A program made the translations under genes and the position numbers. Positions 16,678-24,921 of a stretch of 40,604 nt of DNA are shown in pieces (positions within the stretch are counted from its first letter, which is position 1; each line of letters begins with the position of its first letter). The notes beneath the pieces were generated by a model. The model was given only the letters and a program-made list of their open reading frames with translations, was not told the origin of the DNA and ran no database searches. Source of the stretch: Treponema sp. (GTDB lineage: Bacteria; Spirochaetota; Spirochaetia; Treponematales; Breznakiellaceae); NCBI GenBank assembly GCA_031266875.1, contig JAISAE010000008.1:1-40604 (forward strand), written 5' to 3'.

Positions 16678-17919
16678 TTATTTGCCGGATTCCGCGACAA
16701 TCTTGCGACATTCCGCGTCCAGTTCCGCGCAGGCAGCCGCCACATCAGCGCCATTCCATACCTTTTCAAACATCGTAAACATCGCGCTTGACTGCGCCGA
16801 AGCCGCCACCAGCGGTGTCGCAAACGGGTTGGCAATATTCGCGCCGTCAATGAACATCTGCACGTCAAGTTTCGGGAAGTGATCCTTCCACATTTGCGTA
16901 GCGCCTTCATAAGCGGGAATAACCACTGACGCCTGCGCCACGCCCGCGTCCTTAGCAGCGAAAGCCTTGAGCAACCCCCAGGCTTCTTCCTTGTTCTTGG
17001 ATTTGTTGCTAATGGCGAAACTTAAACCGTGAATGACGTTAGCGGCGCGGCGCTTGCGCGGAATCTCGACAATGCCAAGATTATCGCCGAGCGCCTCAGA
17101 GAAATCCCTTACCGACCATGAGCCATCGGCCATCATGGCGAGTTTGCCGCCGAGGAAGCGATCCCCAGATTTCAGTTCCTTGAACTGCGCGTAGGTCGGG
17201 GAAACGTGATCCACATGGATCAGGTTCATCAGCCATTGCAGGGTTTCAATGGTCTGCGGCGTGTTGAAGTTGAAGGTACGCTTATCCGCCGATAGCAGAT
17301 TGCCGTCATTGGAAAACACCCACGGGAACACCACTTCCTGTTCCGTAGCCACGACGCCGAAGCCGTACTCATCCTTCGAGGCATCGGTCAGCGCAAGGGC
17401 GGTGTTTCTGAAGTCGTCCCATGTCCAGCCCGCTTTAGGATACGGTACGCCCTTGGCGTCGAACATTGCCTTATTATAGAAGATAGCGATGGTATCGTAG
17501 TCCTTGGGAATGCCGTAGAGCTTGCCGTTGTAGGAATACATCTCGACCAGGGATTGGGGGAAAGGCGTCATATCAACCTTGTCGCGGTCAACGTAGGTCT
17601 GAATCTCCGACACAAGCCCCGCGGGATAGTAGTCAAGGGCGTGAGAGTAGTTGATCCAGAAGACGTCGGGGCCGTTCTCCGATGGCAAACTGGTTTGTAG
17701 CTTTGTCCAATACTGCCCATAGGGGACAATCGTGGTCTCGACCTTCACGCCTGAACTCGCGGTATATGCCGCGACAACCGAATCCATAGCCGCCTTTTGA
17801 TTGGCGTCCCAGTAGTACAGCGAGATAGTCTTTGACGCCTGCTGACCGCTACCAGCGGCAAACGCCATACCTACTAAAAACACCAGCATAGTCAGAGCGA
17901 ATCCATCTTTTTTGTTCAT
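16678..17919 (-). CDS. Sugar ABC transporter substrate-binding protein (family 1)
   Basis: Periplasmic solute-binding protein of 413 aa from MNKKDG. The signal peptide runs through MLVFLVGMAFAAG with cleavage near AFA-AGS and has no lipobox Cys. Fold marks include YWDANQKAAMDSVVAAY, NGPDVFWIN, GIPKDYDTIAIFYNKAMFD and GLSFAISNKSKNKEEAWG-type segments of CUT1 binding proteins. It is the first gene of a three-gene importer operon. The start has no good Shine-Dalgarno of its own. A strong one instead serves a seven-codon leader ORF in the same frame, cut off by TAA 27 nt upstream. A TTG at 17943 is the other candidate start. Confidence 0.92.
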   Translation of the reverse strand: MNKKDGFALTMLVFLVGMAFAAGSGQQASKTISLYYWDANQKAAMDSVVAAYTASSGVKVETTIVPYGQYWTKLQTSLPSENGPDVFWINYSHALDYYPAGLVSEIQTYVDRDKVDMTPFPQSLVEMYSYNGKLYGIPKDYDTIAIFYNKAMFDAKGVPYPKAGWTWDDFRNTALALTDASKDEYGFGVVATEQEVVFPWVFSNDGNLLSADKRTFNFNTPQTIETLQWLMNLIHVDHVSPTYAQFKELKSGDRFLGGKLAMMADGSWSVRDFSEALGDNLGIVEIPRKRRAANVIHGLSFAISNKSKNKEEAWGLLKAFAAKDAGVAQASVVIPAYEGATQMWKDHFPKLDVQMFIDGANIANPFATPLVAASAQSSAMFTMFEKVWNGADVAAACAELDAECRKIVAESGK

Positions 17920-17946
17920 AAAAATCACGGCGCGGAAACCCAAGTC

Positions 17947-17985
17947 TTAGGCTGAAACGCCGTCTGCCATGAGGCAGACCTCCTT
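17947..17985 (-). promoter_or_regulatory. Leader ORF MADGVSA with its start codon in a hairpin
   Basis: AAGGAGG (complement of 17979-17985) is followed by ATG at 17968-17970 and a seven-codon frame ending in TAA (17947-17949). GTCTGCC and GGCAGAC form a perfect 7-bp stem with a TCAT loop (17962-17979), so the start codon straddles the loop and stem, and the end of the ribosome binding site touches the stem. The frame is the same as that of the binding-protein gene downstream. It suggests leader-peptide or reinitiation control of the importer operon, or a mutated former start. Confidence 0.55.
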
Positions 17986-18097
17986 GTAAAAAATAGCTCG
18001 TCTGCCCGAACCGCCAAGCGTCTGTCCGCTTTGTCTGATCCCTCGCGGGATACCGGCTCAACTGTCTCCCTAACCGGATGAACAGGTACCGTGATAT

Positions 18098-18126
18098 ATG
18101 GTAGGGGTGAACAACAGCCGTGTCAA
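18098..18126 (-). promoter_or_regulatory. Candidate promoter of the importer operon
   Basis: Minus-strand TTGACA (18121-18126), 17-bp spacer, TACCAT (18098-18103). This gives a leader of about 170 nt that includes ATCCC-GCGA-GGGAT, a 5-bp stem with a GNRA tetraloop, and then the leader ORF hairpin. Confidence 0.45.
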
Positions 18127-18176
18127 GCAATTATTTGAAATTATCTTGGGAGGCTCCGGCACGGCTCCGGCTCAGC

Positions 18177-18220
18177 CCACGTGTGTTCCAAGCCGGAGCG
18201 CGTGTATTCCGGCTTGGAGC
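18177..18220. repeat. Two 21-bp dyad units with mutually inverted cores
   Basis: Two adjacent 21-bp units. One contains TCCAAGCCGGA, the next its exact reverse complement TCCGGCTTGGA, while the flank GCGTGT/CACGTGTGT stays in one orientation. Together they also form a 10-bp hairpin (18188-18197 with 18208-18217). The units are related to class 2 of the 4.5-5.2 kb array. Confidence 0.7.
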
Positions 18221-18330
18221 GCGTGGTGTCAGAGACATGGTTAGTTAGAGACATCATGTTGGCAATGCCGCCCTAAAAACTATTGACAGAGAGAGTTGCC
18301 GGGTATAGCGTATAAGTTAAGGAGTATCAA

Positions 18331-19035
18331 ATGGATATTAGCGGTATGTTTAATGACTTTGCAAAGACCTTTGAAAGGAAAATAGAAAAGGATTACTTTA
18401 TAAGGTTACAATTTGAAATCTATGATGTAGAACAGGGAATCTGGCAAGTGGACGTACATAATGAGAAGGTGTTCGTATATAATGAAGAAAAATTTGTACC
18501 GGAAGAGACGTTTGTTCTTTCCAAAGAAACGCTCTTAAGATTATACAATAACGAGCTATCCCCAGGGTCGGCATTTTCCAATGAGCCAAATGAACAAGGG
18601 GAAATGTGTTCATTGATAGAACTGAAATATAAAACGGAAGAGAAAAAAGTATATTTGAGTAAAAAGCCGCCGGAGATTGTTTTAAAGTTTATAAACAGAC
18701 TGCATAAATTTACGGAATTCTTTTCAAAAGATTATCCGACAAAAGTAATTGTGGATAATAGATATGGAGTACAAGCGCATAGCGTAAATGCGGTATCTTT
18801 ATGTTTAGACTATGAAAAGGGTATCATGCATGCATATTTTTCAATAAAAAAGAATGAGAGACTGCACGAACCGCCGATTGAATTCCGCCTTTATGTATTA
18901 AACGGCAGCGGAACAATACTAGTGGGTAATGAACAATTCGCTATAAAGGCAAAAGAATATTACCACATGATACCAAAAAAAAAGATATATATCGAAAACC
19001 ATGAAGAAGAGCTTTTAGAAATATTATATATATAA
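18331..19035 (+). CDS. SCP2-like domain fused to a cupin-like domain
   Basis: Protein of 234 aa, distinctly AT-rich and Lys/Glu/Ile-rich compared with its neighbours. Residues about 20-90 fit the sterol-carrier-protein-2 pattern (LQFEIYDVEQGIWQVDV, then a strand, then TFVLSKETLLRLYNNELSPG). Residues about 150-234 fit a single-domain cupin barrel (LYVLNGSGTILVGNE, HMIPKKKIYIENH), but the HxH metal triad is missing. SCP2 domains bind lipids or hydrophobic cofactors; the combined role is unknown. AAGGAG lies 6 nt before the ATG, so the start is firm. It stands alone with arrays on both sides, which suggests acquisition by transfer. Both domain calls are by eye and the SCP2 one is the stronger. 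Confidence 0.65.
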   Translation: MDISGMFNDFAKTFERKIEKDYFIRLQFEIYDVEQGIWQVDVHNEKVFVYNEEKFVPEETFVLSKETLLRLYNNELSPGSAFSNEPNEQGEMCSLIELKYKTEEKKVYLSKKPPEIVLKFINRLHKFTEFFSKDYPTKVIVDNRYGVQAHSVNAVSLCLDYEKGIMHAYFSIKKNERLHEPPIEFRLYVLNGSGTILVGNEQFAIKAKEYYHMIPKKKIYIENHEEELLEILYI

Positions 19036-19368
19036 AAATAAACAGGGAAGTACAGACGGTACTGTACATAATAGGTCTATATGCTTCGTTGCCGATAGGC
19101 GGCTTTGGTTCCGGTTTGCCGGGGTTATTGCGCTACGCTCCATTCCCACGTAAAACTTCCGCCCCATGTTGCCACCCATAGCCTTCTTTGCCAGCCCTTA
19201 TCCGGGCTTGCAAAACGCCATATACAGCCGGCACGTTAGATGTAGTGCCGGACACCTAGCGCCAGACACGTATGCTTAGCCCCCAAAGGGCTGAACAGCA
19301 GCCATATCAAACAATCATGTAAACAGTATCATTTTGGAAGCCCCAGCACAGAGCGCGTTTGTTATGAG
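19036..19368. other. Gene-free spacer with remnants of a dispersed sequence
   Basis: I find no convincing gene. Positions about 19292-19320 (GAACAGCAGCC...TCAAACAAT) resemble 18109-18131 (GAACAACAGCC...TCAAGCAAT), which is the promoter region of the importer operon. Both are followed by GGAAGCCCC or GGAGGCTCC and then by 21-bp repeats, so a larger intergenic block has been duplicated. GTGCCGGACAC and GCCAGACAC (about 19240-19268) are versions of the motif also seen at 9.7 and 37.4 kb. Confidence 0.5.
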
Positions 19369-19620
19369 CCGCGACAGTACTGTTGTGAGCCGCAACAGTG
19401 TTGTTGTGAGCCGCGACAGTACTGTTGTGAGCCGCGACAGTACTGTTATGAGCCGCAACAGTGTTGTTGTGAGCCGCAACAGTGTTGTTGTGAGCCGCAA
19501 CAGTGTTGTTGTGGGCCGCAACAGTGTTGTTGTGAGCCGCAACAGTGTTGTTGTGAGCCGCAACAGTACTGTTGTGAGCCGCGACAGTACTGTTGTGAGC
19601 CGCGACAGTGTTGTTGTGAG
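19369..19620. repeat. Second array of 21-bp dyad repeats, 12 perfect-length units
   Basis: Twelve units with no length variation, same family as class 1 at 4.6-4.9 kb: flank TGAGCCG and core C(A/G)ACA-nnnn-TGTTG. Only GTGT and GTAC loops occur, never the inverted ACAC form. Units with the GTAC loop usually have CGACA as the left arm. It sits between two same-strand genes. Confidence 0.95.
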
Positions 19621-19762
19621 CCGGAGAAAAACCGGCGTAGACCCGCATTGAGCGAATAGACCTTAGTTTAAAACCTTTATGTTTAGAATGAGATTGACAT
19701 AAGCGGCGATTCTGGCGCATGATAGAGATGTTAATTTTAGACACTTTTGTTTGGAGGTATAT

Positions 19763-20464
19763 ATGGCAAAGAAAATAGCGAAGCACACTCTTCCCTCGAC
19801 GGAAGAGGGACTGGACTCGCTGGCAAACAGCATGTTGACCTATGTAACGCCCTTTATTGAGGGTCCTAACGCGGCATGGACAGACATTCCCATTACGAGC
19901 TGGACGGTTTTCAAAGAGGCTCACGCGGCATGGGTTCCGGCTTACGCCGCCTGCAAGGGGGCGCATCTGCCCAAGGACACGGAGGCAAAAAATCTGGCGA
20001 AAACCGGGCTCCGTACAGCCATAAGCGATCTGCTTGAGCGGGGGCTGCTCCTCGCTCCCCGCACATCAGAAGACGTGGTGGCTATGGGCTTTCACTTAAT
20101 TAACAACACCCATACCACCGTAGCCACGGTGAACGACGCGGTGGACATCGACCGCATCGTCAACGGCACTATTCCGGGTAGCCACACCCACACCCTCTAC
20201 TACCATATCGAAGGCAAGCCGCGCCGCGCCAAGGCGCCCTACCATCTGGCGGTATTTCAGGTCTACATCAGGGACGCGAGCGATCCAGAGCCGATTTTGA
20301 ACAGCGAGCGGGGCTGGAGTAAGGATTACATCAGCATGACCGAACCTTTTGTGATGCGCCACGAGCCGGAGGACGTGGGTAAAACAGCTTACTACCGCGC
20401 CCACTGGGAGACTTCAGGCGGGGTCAAAGGTCCGTGGGCTATGGCCAGCGCGGAAGTGCCGTAA
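19763..20464 (+). CDS. Conserved-looking protein of unknown function
   Basis: Protein of 233 aa starting MAKKIAKHTLPS. GGAGG lies 6 nt before this ATG, so an in-frame TTG at 19751 is not needed. There is no signal peptide or membrane segment. The N-terminal half is helical. The C-terminal half (about 140-233) is beta-rich with the ending AYYRAHWETSGGVKGPW, which looks like a fibronectin-type strand pattern. No catalytic motif is seen. It is followed by a strong terminator and lies alone. Confidence 0.7.
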   Translation: MAKKIAKHTLPSTEEGLDSLANSMLTYVTPFIEGPNAAWTDIPITSWTVFKEAHAAWVPAYAACKGAHLPKDTEAKNLAKTGLRTAISDLLERGLLLAPRTSEDVVAMGFHLINNTHTTVATVNDAVDIDRIVNGTIPGSHTHTLYYHIEGKPRRAKAPYHLAVFQVYIRDASDPEPILNSERGWSKDYISMTEPFVMRHEPEDVGKTAYYRAHWETSGGVKGPWAMASAEVP

Positions 20465-20495
20465 GTAAAAACCGCCATACATGGCGGCGGATGTG

Positions 20496-20530
20496 AAAGC
20501 CTCCGGCGATTGCGCCGGAGGCTTTTTGTT
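20496..20530 (+). terminator. Intrinsic terminator
   Basis: AAAGCCTCCGGCG (20496-20508) pairs perfectly over 13 bp with CGCCGGAGGCTTT (20513-20525) around ATTG, followed by TTGTT. It ends the unit of the 233-aa protein. A smaller CCGCCA-TACA-TGGCGG hairpin lies just upstream. Confidence 0.92.
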
Positions 20531-20576
20531 GTCGGTGAGGCGTTATGAGGCGGGGAAGACTGCCTCTGGCTGGAGC

Positions 20577-20595
20577 GCGGGGAAGTCTTCCCCGC
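20577..20595. other. 9-1-9 palindrome
   Basis: GCGGGGAAG-T-CTTCCCCGC is a perfect inverted repeat about 80 bp past the 3' end of the metal-sensor gene. A half copy (GCGGGGAAGAC) occurs about 25 bp before it. It is a terminator-like hairpin without T-run, or a protein site. Confidence 0.4.
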
Positions 20596-20672
20596 TTGCC
20601 TTCGGGTATACCTCAACCCGTGCCGATACTCCCACACGCCGTTATGCATTGCGGTGAAAGCGTGGCACAGTT

Positions 20673-21038
20673 CTACTCCATAACATGCTGCAAGCCCTGG
20701 GCAAAAATGGTTTTCACATGGTCGTCGTCAAGGCTGTAATAAATAACTTTGCCCTCGCGCCGGTTTTTGACGAGCTTGGTTTGCCGCAGCGAGCGTAGTT
20801 GGTGAGAAATCGCGGACTTACTCATGCCGAGCAGCGCGGCAATGTCGCAGACGCACATCTCGGAATGTAACAAGGCGCTCACAATACGCACGCGGGTTGA
20901 GTCGCCAAACATCTTGAACAGGTCGGCAAGGTTAAACAGCGTCTCATCATCAGGCATGAGCAGGCGCACTTCCGCGACAATTTCTTCATGGATAACCAAA
21001 CACTCGCACTGGTCGGTGTCAGTGTTGTTTACACTCAT
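20673..21038 (-). CDS. ArsR/SmtB-family metal sensor, CadC-like
   Basis: Winged-helix repressor of 121 aa. Both metal sites of the family can be read. The alpha-3N site has C11 and C13 plus C62 and C64 (MCVCDIA). The alpha-5 site has D105, H107, H118 and E121 with exactly the SmtB spacing (2, 11, 3). This fits a Cd/Pb/Zn sensor that leaves DNA on metal binding. The recognition helix is [14 protein letters not shown]. Its ATG overlaps the stop of the sir2 gene by 4 bp (ATGA), so it is cotranscribed with a deacylase rather than with a metal pump. No CadA or CzcD gene is visible nearby. Confidence 0.93.
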   Translation of the reverse strand: MSVNNTDTDQCECLVIHEEIVAEVRLLMPDDETLFNLADLFKMFGDSTRVRIVSALLHSEMCVCDIAALLGMSKSAISHQLRSLRQTKLVKNRREGKVIYYSLDDDHVKTIFAQGLQHVME

Positions 21039-21793
21039 TGCGCGGCATCCAGCAGTGTGCTCAAACCGGTAAACACCTCACCCAAGTCCTCAAAGCGCAG
21101 CGGGGAATAGCGGTCGAGCGGAGTTTCCATGTTGTTAATAATGACGATTTCGCCGCCATGCCTGATGGTGATCTGGGGGACACTGGCGGCGGGGTATACG
21201 GTGAGGCTTGTTCCCAGCACCAGCATAAGGCTGGCTTGTGACGCCTCATGTTCCGCGTCGCGGAGCGCGTCCGACGGCAGGCTTTCGCCAAAAAAGGTGA
21301 TGGCTGGCTTTAGCACACGGCCACACGTTGGGCAGCGCGGCAGGCCGCCCGCTTTCACAATGGCGCTGACTTCCTCGAAGCCCATACGCACACCAGCGCA
21401 ACGCAGGCAGTAGTGTATCTTAGGCGAGCCGTGCATCTCAATGACGCGCTTGCTGCCGCCCCTTTGGTGCAAGAGGTCAATGTTCTGGGTGATGATCGCC
21501 TTGAGCAGGCCGCGTTGTTCCAGCGCCGCAAGGCCAGTATGCACGATGGACGGCTCTTTTGTATCAACGTTGTAGATAAAAGAACCGGCGGTCTTGTAGT
21601 AATAGGACGGGTCTTGCTCGAAGTAGTCGATGTCGAACATCTTTTCCGCGTCCATTTCTTTATACAAGCCGTCTTTGCCCCGAAAGTCCCGTATACCCGA
21701 CAGGGTACTCACTCCAGCGCCGGTGAGCGCCACGCAATGGCGGGCATGTTTAATCTTATCGAACAGCTTTTCAATAGCATTGGTATCGTTCAT
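21035..21793 (-). CDS. Sir2-family NAD-dependent protein deacylase
   Basis: Protein of 252 aa from MNDTNAIEK. The sirtuin marks are GAGVS (25-29), [13 protein letters not shown] (102-106), catalytic H121 (EMHGS), zinc ligands C129/C132 and C154/C157, and GTSLTVYP. It closely resembles the Thermotoga-type bacterial sirtuins that remove acetyl groups from lysines using NAD+. An ATG at 21847 is open but lies inside a hairpin, so I prefer 21793; no strong ribosome site is seen at either. It is translationally coupled to the metal sensor that follows. Confidence 0.93.
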   Translation of the reverse strand: MNDTNAIEKLFDKIKHARHCVALTGAGVSTLSGIRDFRGKDGLYKEMDAEKMFDIDYFEQDPSYYYKTAGSFIYNVDTKEPSIVHTGLAALEQRGLLKAIITQNIDLLHQRGGSKRVIEMHGSPKIHYCLRCAGVRMGFEEVSAIVKAGGLPRCPTCGRVLKPAITFFGESLPSDALRDAEHEASQASLMLVLGTSLTVYPAASVPQITIRHGGEIVIINNMETPLDRYSPLRFEDLGEVFTGLSTLLDAAQ

Positions 21794-21835
21794 GTCATTA
21801 GCGTAGCAAGTTTGCGGGATTTCGAGAAGCATTAA

Positions 21836-21859
21836 GAAGCGACTCATGCGAGCCGCTTC
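21836..21859. terminator. Hairpin between the RecA-fold ATPase and sir2
   Basis: GAAGCGACT (21836-21844) pairs with AGCCGCTTC (21851-21859) with one G-T wobble. A T-rich run (TGTTTTGTT) follows on the plus strand only. It argues against the longer sir2 frame. Confidence 0.45.
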
Positions 21860-21877
21860 TGTTTTGTTAGGGCAGTC

Positions 21878-22582
21878 TCAAGCTTCGAGTATCAGCAGGG
21901 TGCGGTGGTCAAGGCGCAAGGGCGGGGTCTGTGGGTTATAGGCGTTGTGGTCTTTGGATACCATGAGCGCGATGTGATCCGGCTTTGGTTCCAGTGTGAT
22001 AACCACGTCCAGCAGGTCTACATAATCCTTGATGATGAGGGGAAGCCGCTGTTTATCATACTGCGGTTCCTTGCCTTGAAGGTTGCAGCTGTACCAGACG
22101 CTTAAGCCCATTTCAGCGGCAAAGGCTCGCGTCTCAACGAAACGAGCGCGGCTGGCGTGGGAGAAGTCAAGGCCGTCAACAATAATTGACTCGGCTTTGA
22201 ATCCGCCCTCAATGATCATGGCCCGCAGACTCCGGTTTATCTGCTCGCTGGTAACGCCTTCTTGGTTAAAGTTCATCAGCACACGGTTCTTCACCAGATC
22301 GCCTCTGAGGTCTTTGATGTCAACGGCGTTGCGCTTTTTGAAGAGTTCCTCAAAGATGTTTTCGTACCATGAGATTACATAGTCCGTATGCTGGGTAAAG
22401 GAAACGTGAATGACCTTTTTTCCCTGCAAGAGCTTGTCCAGGGCAAGCTGTACCAGCACGGATGTTTTGCCAATGCCGCTCGGCGAGGCGATGATGCCGA
22501 TTTCGCCGGACTGTAGTCCACCCTGGATGGACTTCTCAAAAACGCGAACTGGACTTCGTTGCACAATTTCATCTGTTATCAT
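21878..22582 (-). CDS. KaiC/RecA-fold ATPase
   Basis: Protein of 234 aa from MITDEIVQRSP. The Walker A is SPSGIGKT (33-40) and the Walker B is SIIVDGLDF. The opening VRVFEKSIQGGLQSGEIGIIAS is the way KaiC/RadA-like domains begin. It is a single-domain ATPase with no visible partner domain. AGGAG lies 8 nt before the ATG, so the longer in-frame extension into the EF-G gene is not used. It lies 31 bp after the EF-G stop, likely in the same transcript. The role is unknown; a regulatory ATPase is a guess. Confidence 0.8.
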   Translation of the reverse strand: MITDEIVQRSPVRVFEKSIQGGLQSGEIGIIASPSGIGKTSVLVQLALDKLLQGKKVIHVSFTQHTDYVISWYENIFEELFKKRNAVDIKDLRGDLVKNRVLMNFNQEGVTSEQINRSLRAMIIEGGFKAESIIVDGLDFSHASRARFVETRAFAAEMGLSVWYSCNLQGKEPQYDKQRLPLIIKDYVDLLDVVITLEPKPDHIALMVSKDHNAYNPQTPPLRLDHRTLLILEA

Positions 22583-22613
22583 GCTTTTGCTCCTAAGAAT
22601 CTTGATGAGGGAC

Positions 22614-24707
22614 TTAGCGTCCCTGTTCCTTCTTTCGCTTTTCCTCATACGCTTTGACCAGGGCCTCGAAAATGCTCGACGGAACCTTGCCGTATCGCTC
22701 GAACTCCATGGAGAACTCCGCCTTGCCCTGGGTCATGCCGCGGAGAGCCATTGAGTAACCGAACATCTCGCTCAAAGGCACCTCAGCTTCCACGCGGGAA
22801 AAACTTCCGTCTTCAGTTGACGCGGTGATTATACCACGACGCTGGTTAATGGAGGCATAAATGTTGCCCTGAAATTCGGTGGGGCCTTCCACCGAGACCT
22901 TCATGATGGGTTCAAGGATGCAGGGTTTAGCCTTGCGATAGGCTTCGCGGAACCCACCGATGGCGGCGAGCTGGAACGCGATGTCCGAGGAATCTACCGG
23001 GTGAGACTGGCCGTCGTTGATGACGCAGCGGATATTGACGATGGGGAAGCCAATGAGACTGCCCTTCTGTATGGCCTGCTTAAAGCCCTTGTCGCAGCTT
23101 GGGACATACTCTGTGGGAATCGATCCACCCTTAACCATGTCCACAAACTCGTAATCGCCGTCCGCGTAAGGCTCCATATAGCCGGCGACGCGGCCATACT
23201 GACCGGACCCGCCGGTCTGCTTCTTGTGGGTGTAGTTAAACTCAGCCCGCGTAGTGATGGCTTCACGGTACGCGACCTGTGGCGAATCGGTTTCCACTTC
23301 GCACTTGTACTCCCGCCGCATCCGCTCAATGTAGACTTCGAGGTGCAGTTCGCCCATACCCTTGATGATGGTCTGGTTAGACTCCGGATCAATGTAGGTC
23401 TGGAACGTTGGGTCTTCTCTGGTGAAGCGGTTGAGCGCCTTTGACATTTGGTCTGACGACTTTTTGTCCTTAGGCGTGATGGCAAGCGATATGACCGGCG
23501 CTGGCACAAACATTGAGGACATGGCGTAGTTAAGGCCGCCGCCACAGAAGGTATCGCCGGAAGCGCACTCAATGCCAAAGAGCGCCACGATGTCCCCTGG
23601 TGAGCCTTCGTTAATATCTTCCATAGTATTCGAGTGCATACGCACCAGCCGGCCTACCTTAAAACGCTTGCGAGCGCGGGTGTTCATAAGCTCTTCGCCC
23701 TTCCTGAGTGAACCCTGATAGATGCGAACATAGGTAAGCTGGCCATACTGACCGTCTTCCAGCTTGAAGCCGAGCGCCACAGTGGGGCTTTTCTCGTCGA
23801 TGGAAAGCTCGACCTGTTCCTCACCCTTATCGAGGTTGAGCGCATAATTCTTCACCTCAGTGGGGTTGGGCAGATAGTAGCTCACCGCGTCCAACAGGGG
23901 CTGTATGCCCTTGTTCTTGTACGCCGAGCCAACCATCATCGGCACGAACTGTTCAGCCAGTGTGCCTTTACGAATCGCCGCCCTGATGAGGTCTTCGGGG
24001 ATTTCGTCGCCGTTCATCATCAGTTCCATCACTTCATCGCTGAACAGGGACACGGCATCCATCAGTTCATCGCGGTACTTATTCGCGTCAGCCTTGAGGT
24101 GCGCTGGTATCTCCGCATAGCGAATCTCGGTTCCTTGATCCCTGTCGAAGTACACGGCCTTCATAGTGATAAGGTCAATAACGCCCTCAAGCTTATCCTC
24201 CAGCCCGATAGGAATCTGTATCATAACCGCGTTCAGCCCCAGTTTTTCACGGAGCTGTATCTTCACCTTGAAAGGGTTCGCGCCGGTGCGGTCGCACTTG
24301 TTAACAAACGCGATACGCGGTACATGGTAGCGCTTGAGTTGCCGGTCTACCGTGATGGACTGGGATTGTACCCCGCCAACCGCGCACAGCACGAGGATTG
24401 CTCCGTCCAGCACCCGCAGAGAGCGCTCCACCTCAATGGTAAAGTCAACGTGTCCAGGTGTGTCGATGAGGTTGATCGTGTGATCCTTCCAGGTAACCTG
24501 CGTCGCCGCCGACTGAATTGTGATACCTCGTTCCCGTTCAAGCTCCATGTGGTCCATGGTCGCGCCAACCCCATCCTTTCCCCGGACTTCGTGGATGGTA
24601 TGTATCTTATTACTATAGAACAAAATACGTTCAGAAAGCGTTGTTTTACCCGAATCAATATGCGCACTGATTCCAATATTTCGCATCTTAGTAATATTGA
24701 TGCTCAT
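22614..24707 (-). CDS. fusA: Elongation factor G, mitochondrial-EFG1-like (spdEFG1) type
   Basis: Ribosomal translocase GTPase of about 697 aa. G motifs are AHIDSGKTT (G1), RGITIQSAA (G2), DTPGHVDF (G3) and NKCD (G4). The sequence [20 protein letters not shown] and the SIG-less start [16 protein letters not shown] are the signature of the mitochondrial-EFG1-like group found in spirochaetes and planctomycetes, not of canonical bacterial FusA. Members of that group are translocation factors working with a separate recycling EF-G. AAGGAG lies 6 nt before the ATG at 24707, so the longer frame is not used. It has its own good promoter. Confidence 0.95.
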   Translation of the reverse strand: MSINITKMRNIGISAHIDSGKTTLSERILFYSNKIHTIHEVRGKDGVGATMDHMELERERGITIQSAATQVTWKDHTINLIDTPGHVDFTIEVERSLRVLDGAILVLCAVGGVQSQSITVDRQLKRYHVPRIAFVNKCDRTGANPFKVKIQLREKLGLNAVMIQIPIGLEDKLEGVIDLITMKAVYFDRDQGTEIRYAEIPAHLKADANKYRDELMDAVSLFSDEVMELMMNGDEIPEDLIRAAIRKGTLAEQFVPMMVGSAYKNKGIQPLLDAVSYYLPNPTEVKNYALNLDKGEEQVELSIDEKSPTVALGFKLEDGQYGQLTYVRIYQGSLRKGEELMNTRARKRFKVGRLVRMHSNTMEDINEGSPGDIVALFGIECASGDTFCGGGLNYAMSSMFVPAPVISLAITPKDKKSSDQMSKALNRFTREDPTFQTYIDPESNQTIIKGMGELHLEVYIERMRREYKCEVETDSPQVAYREAITTRAEFNYTHKKQTGGSGQYGRVAGYMEPYADGDYEFVDMVKGGSIPTEYVPSCDKGFKQAIQKGSLIGFPIVNIRCVINDGQSHPVDSSDIAFQLAAIGGFREAYRKAKPCILEPIMKVSVEGPTEFQGNIYASINQRRGIITASTEDGSFSRVEAEVPLSEMFGYSMALRGMTQGKAEFSMEFERYGKVPSSIFEALVKAYEEKRKKEQGR

Positions 24708-24767
24708 TTGTTTCTCCTTTATGATAAGCTTTTTCAACTAAAAGTTAATAGCCGCGTTAATTGTCAA

Positions 24768-24796
24768 AGTATAGTAACGCTTTCAACTATTTTCAA
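24768..24796 (-). promoter_or_regulatory. Sigma-70 promoter of the EF-G gene
   Basis: Minus-strand TTGAAA (24791-24796), 17-bp spacer, TATACT (24768-24773), about 60 bp before the ATG. A second TTGACA lies just downstream without a good -10. Confidence 0.7.
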
Positions 24797-24921
24797 GTCT
24801 ATGAGCGGCTTCTCGGCAAGGATAACGTTATGGAACTCCTCTGAGGCGCCGTGACTACTTTTGCAATTTCCGCTAAGTAGTGTAACCAAAGGTCTCAAGC
24901 ACTGTTTCAATCAATATAAAA

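Noticed and set aside
19307-19966. 219-codon minus-strand frame over the second 21-bp array
   Set aside because: It has the same repeat artefact and overlaps a real plus-strand gene with a good ribosome site.
22575-24707. Diversity-generating or defence function for the sir2 / ATPase / EF-G region
   Set aside because: The sirtuin has the usual deacylase layout without nuclease or TIR partners, and the neighbours are housekeeping-type genes.
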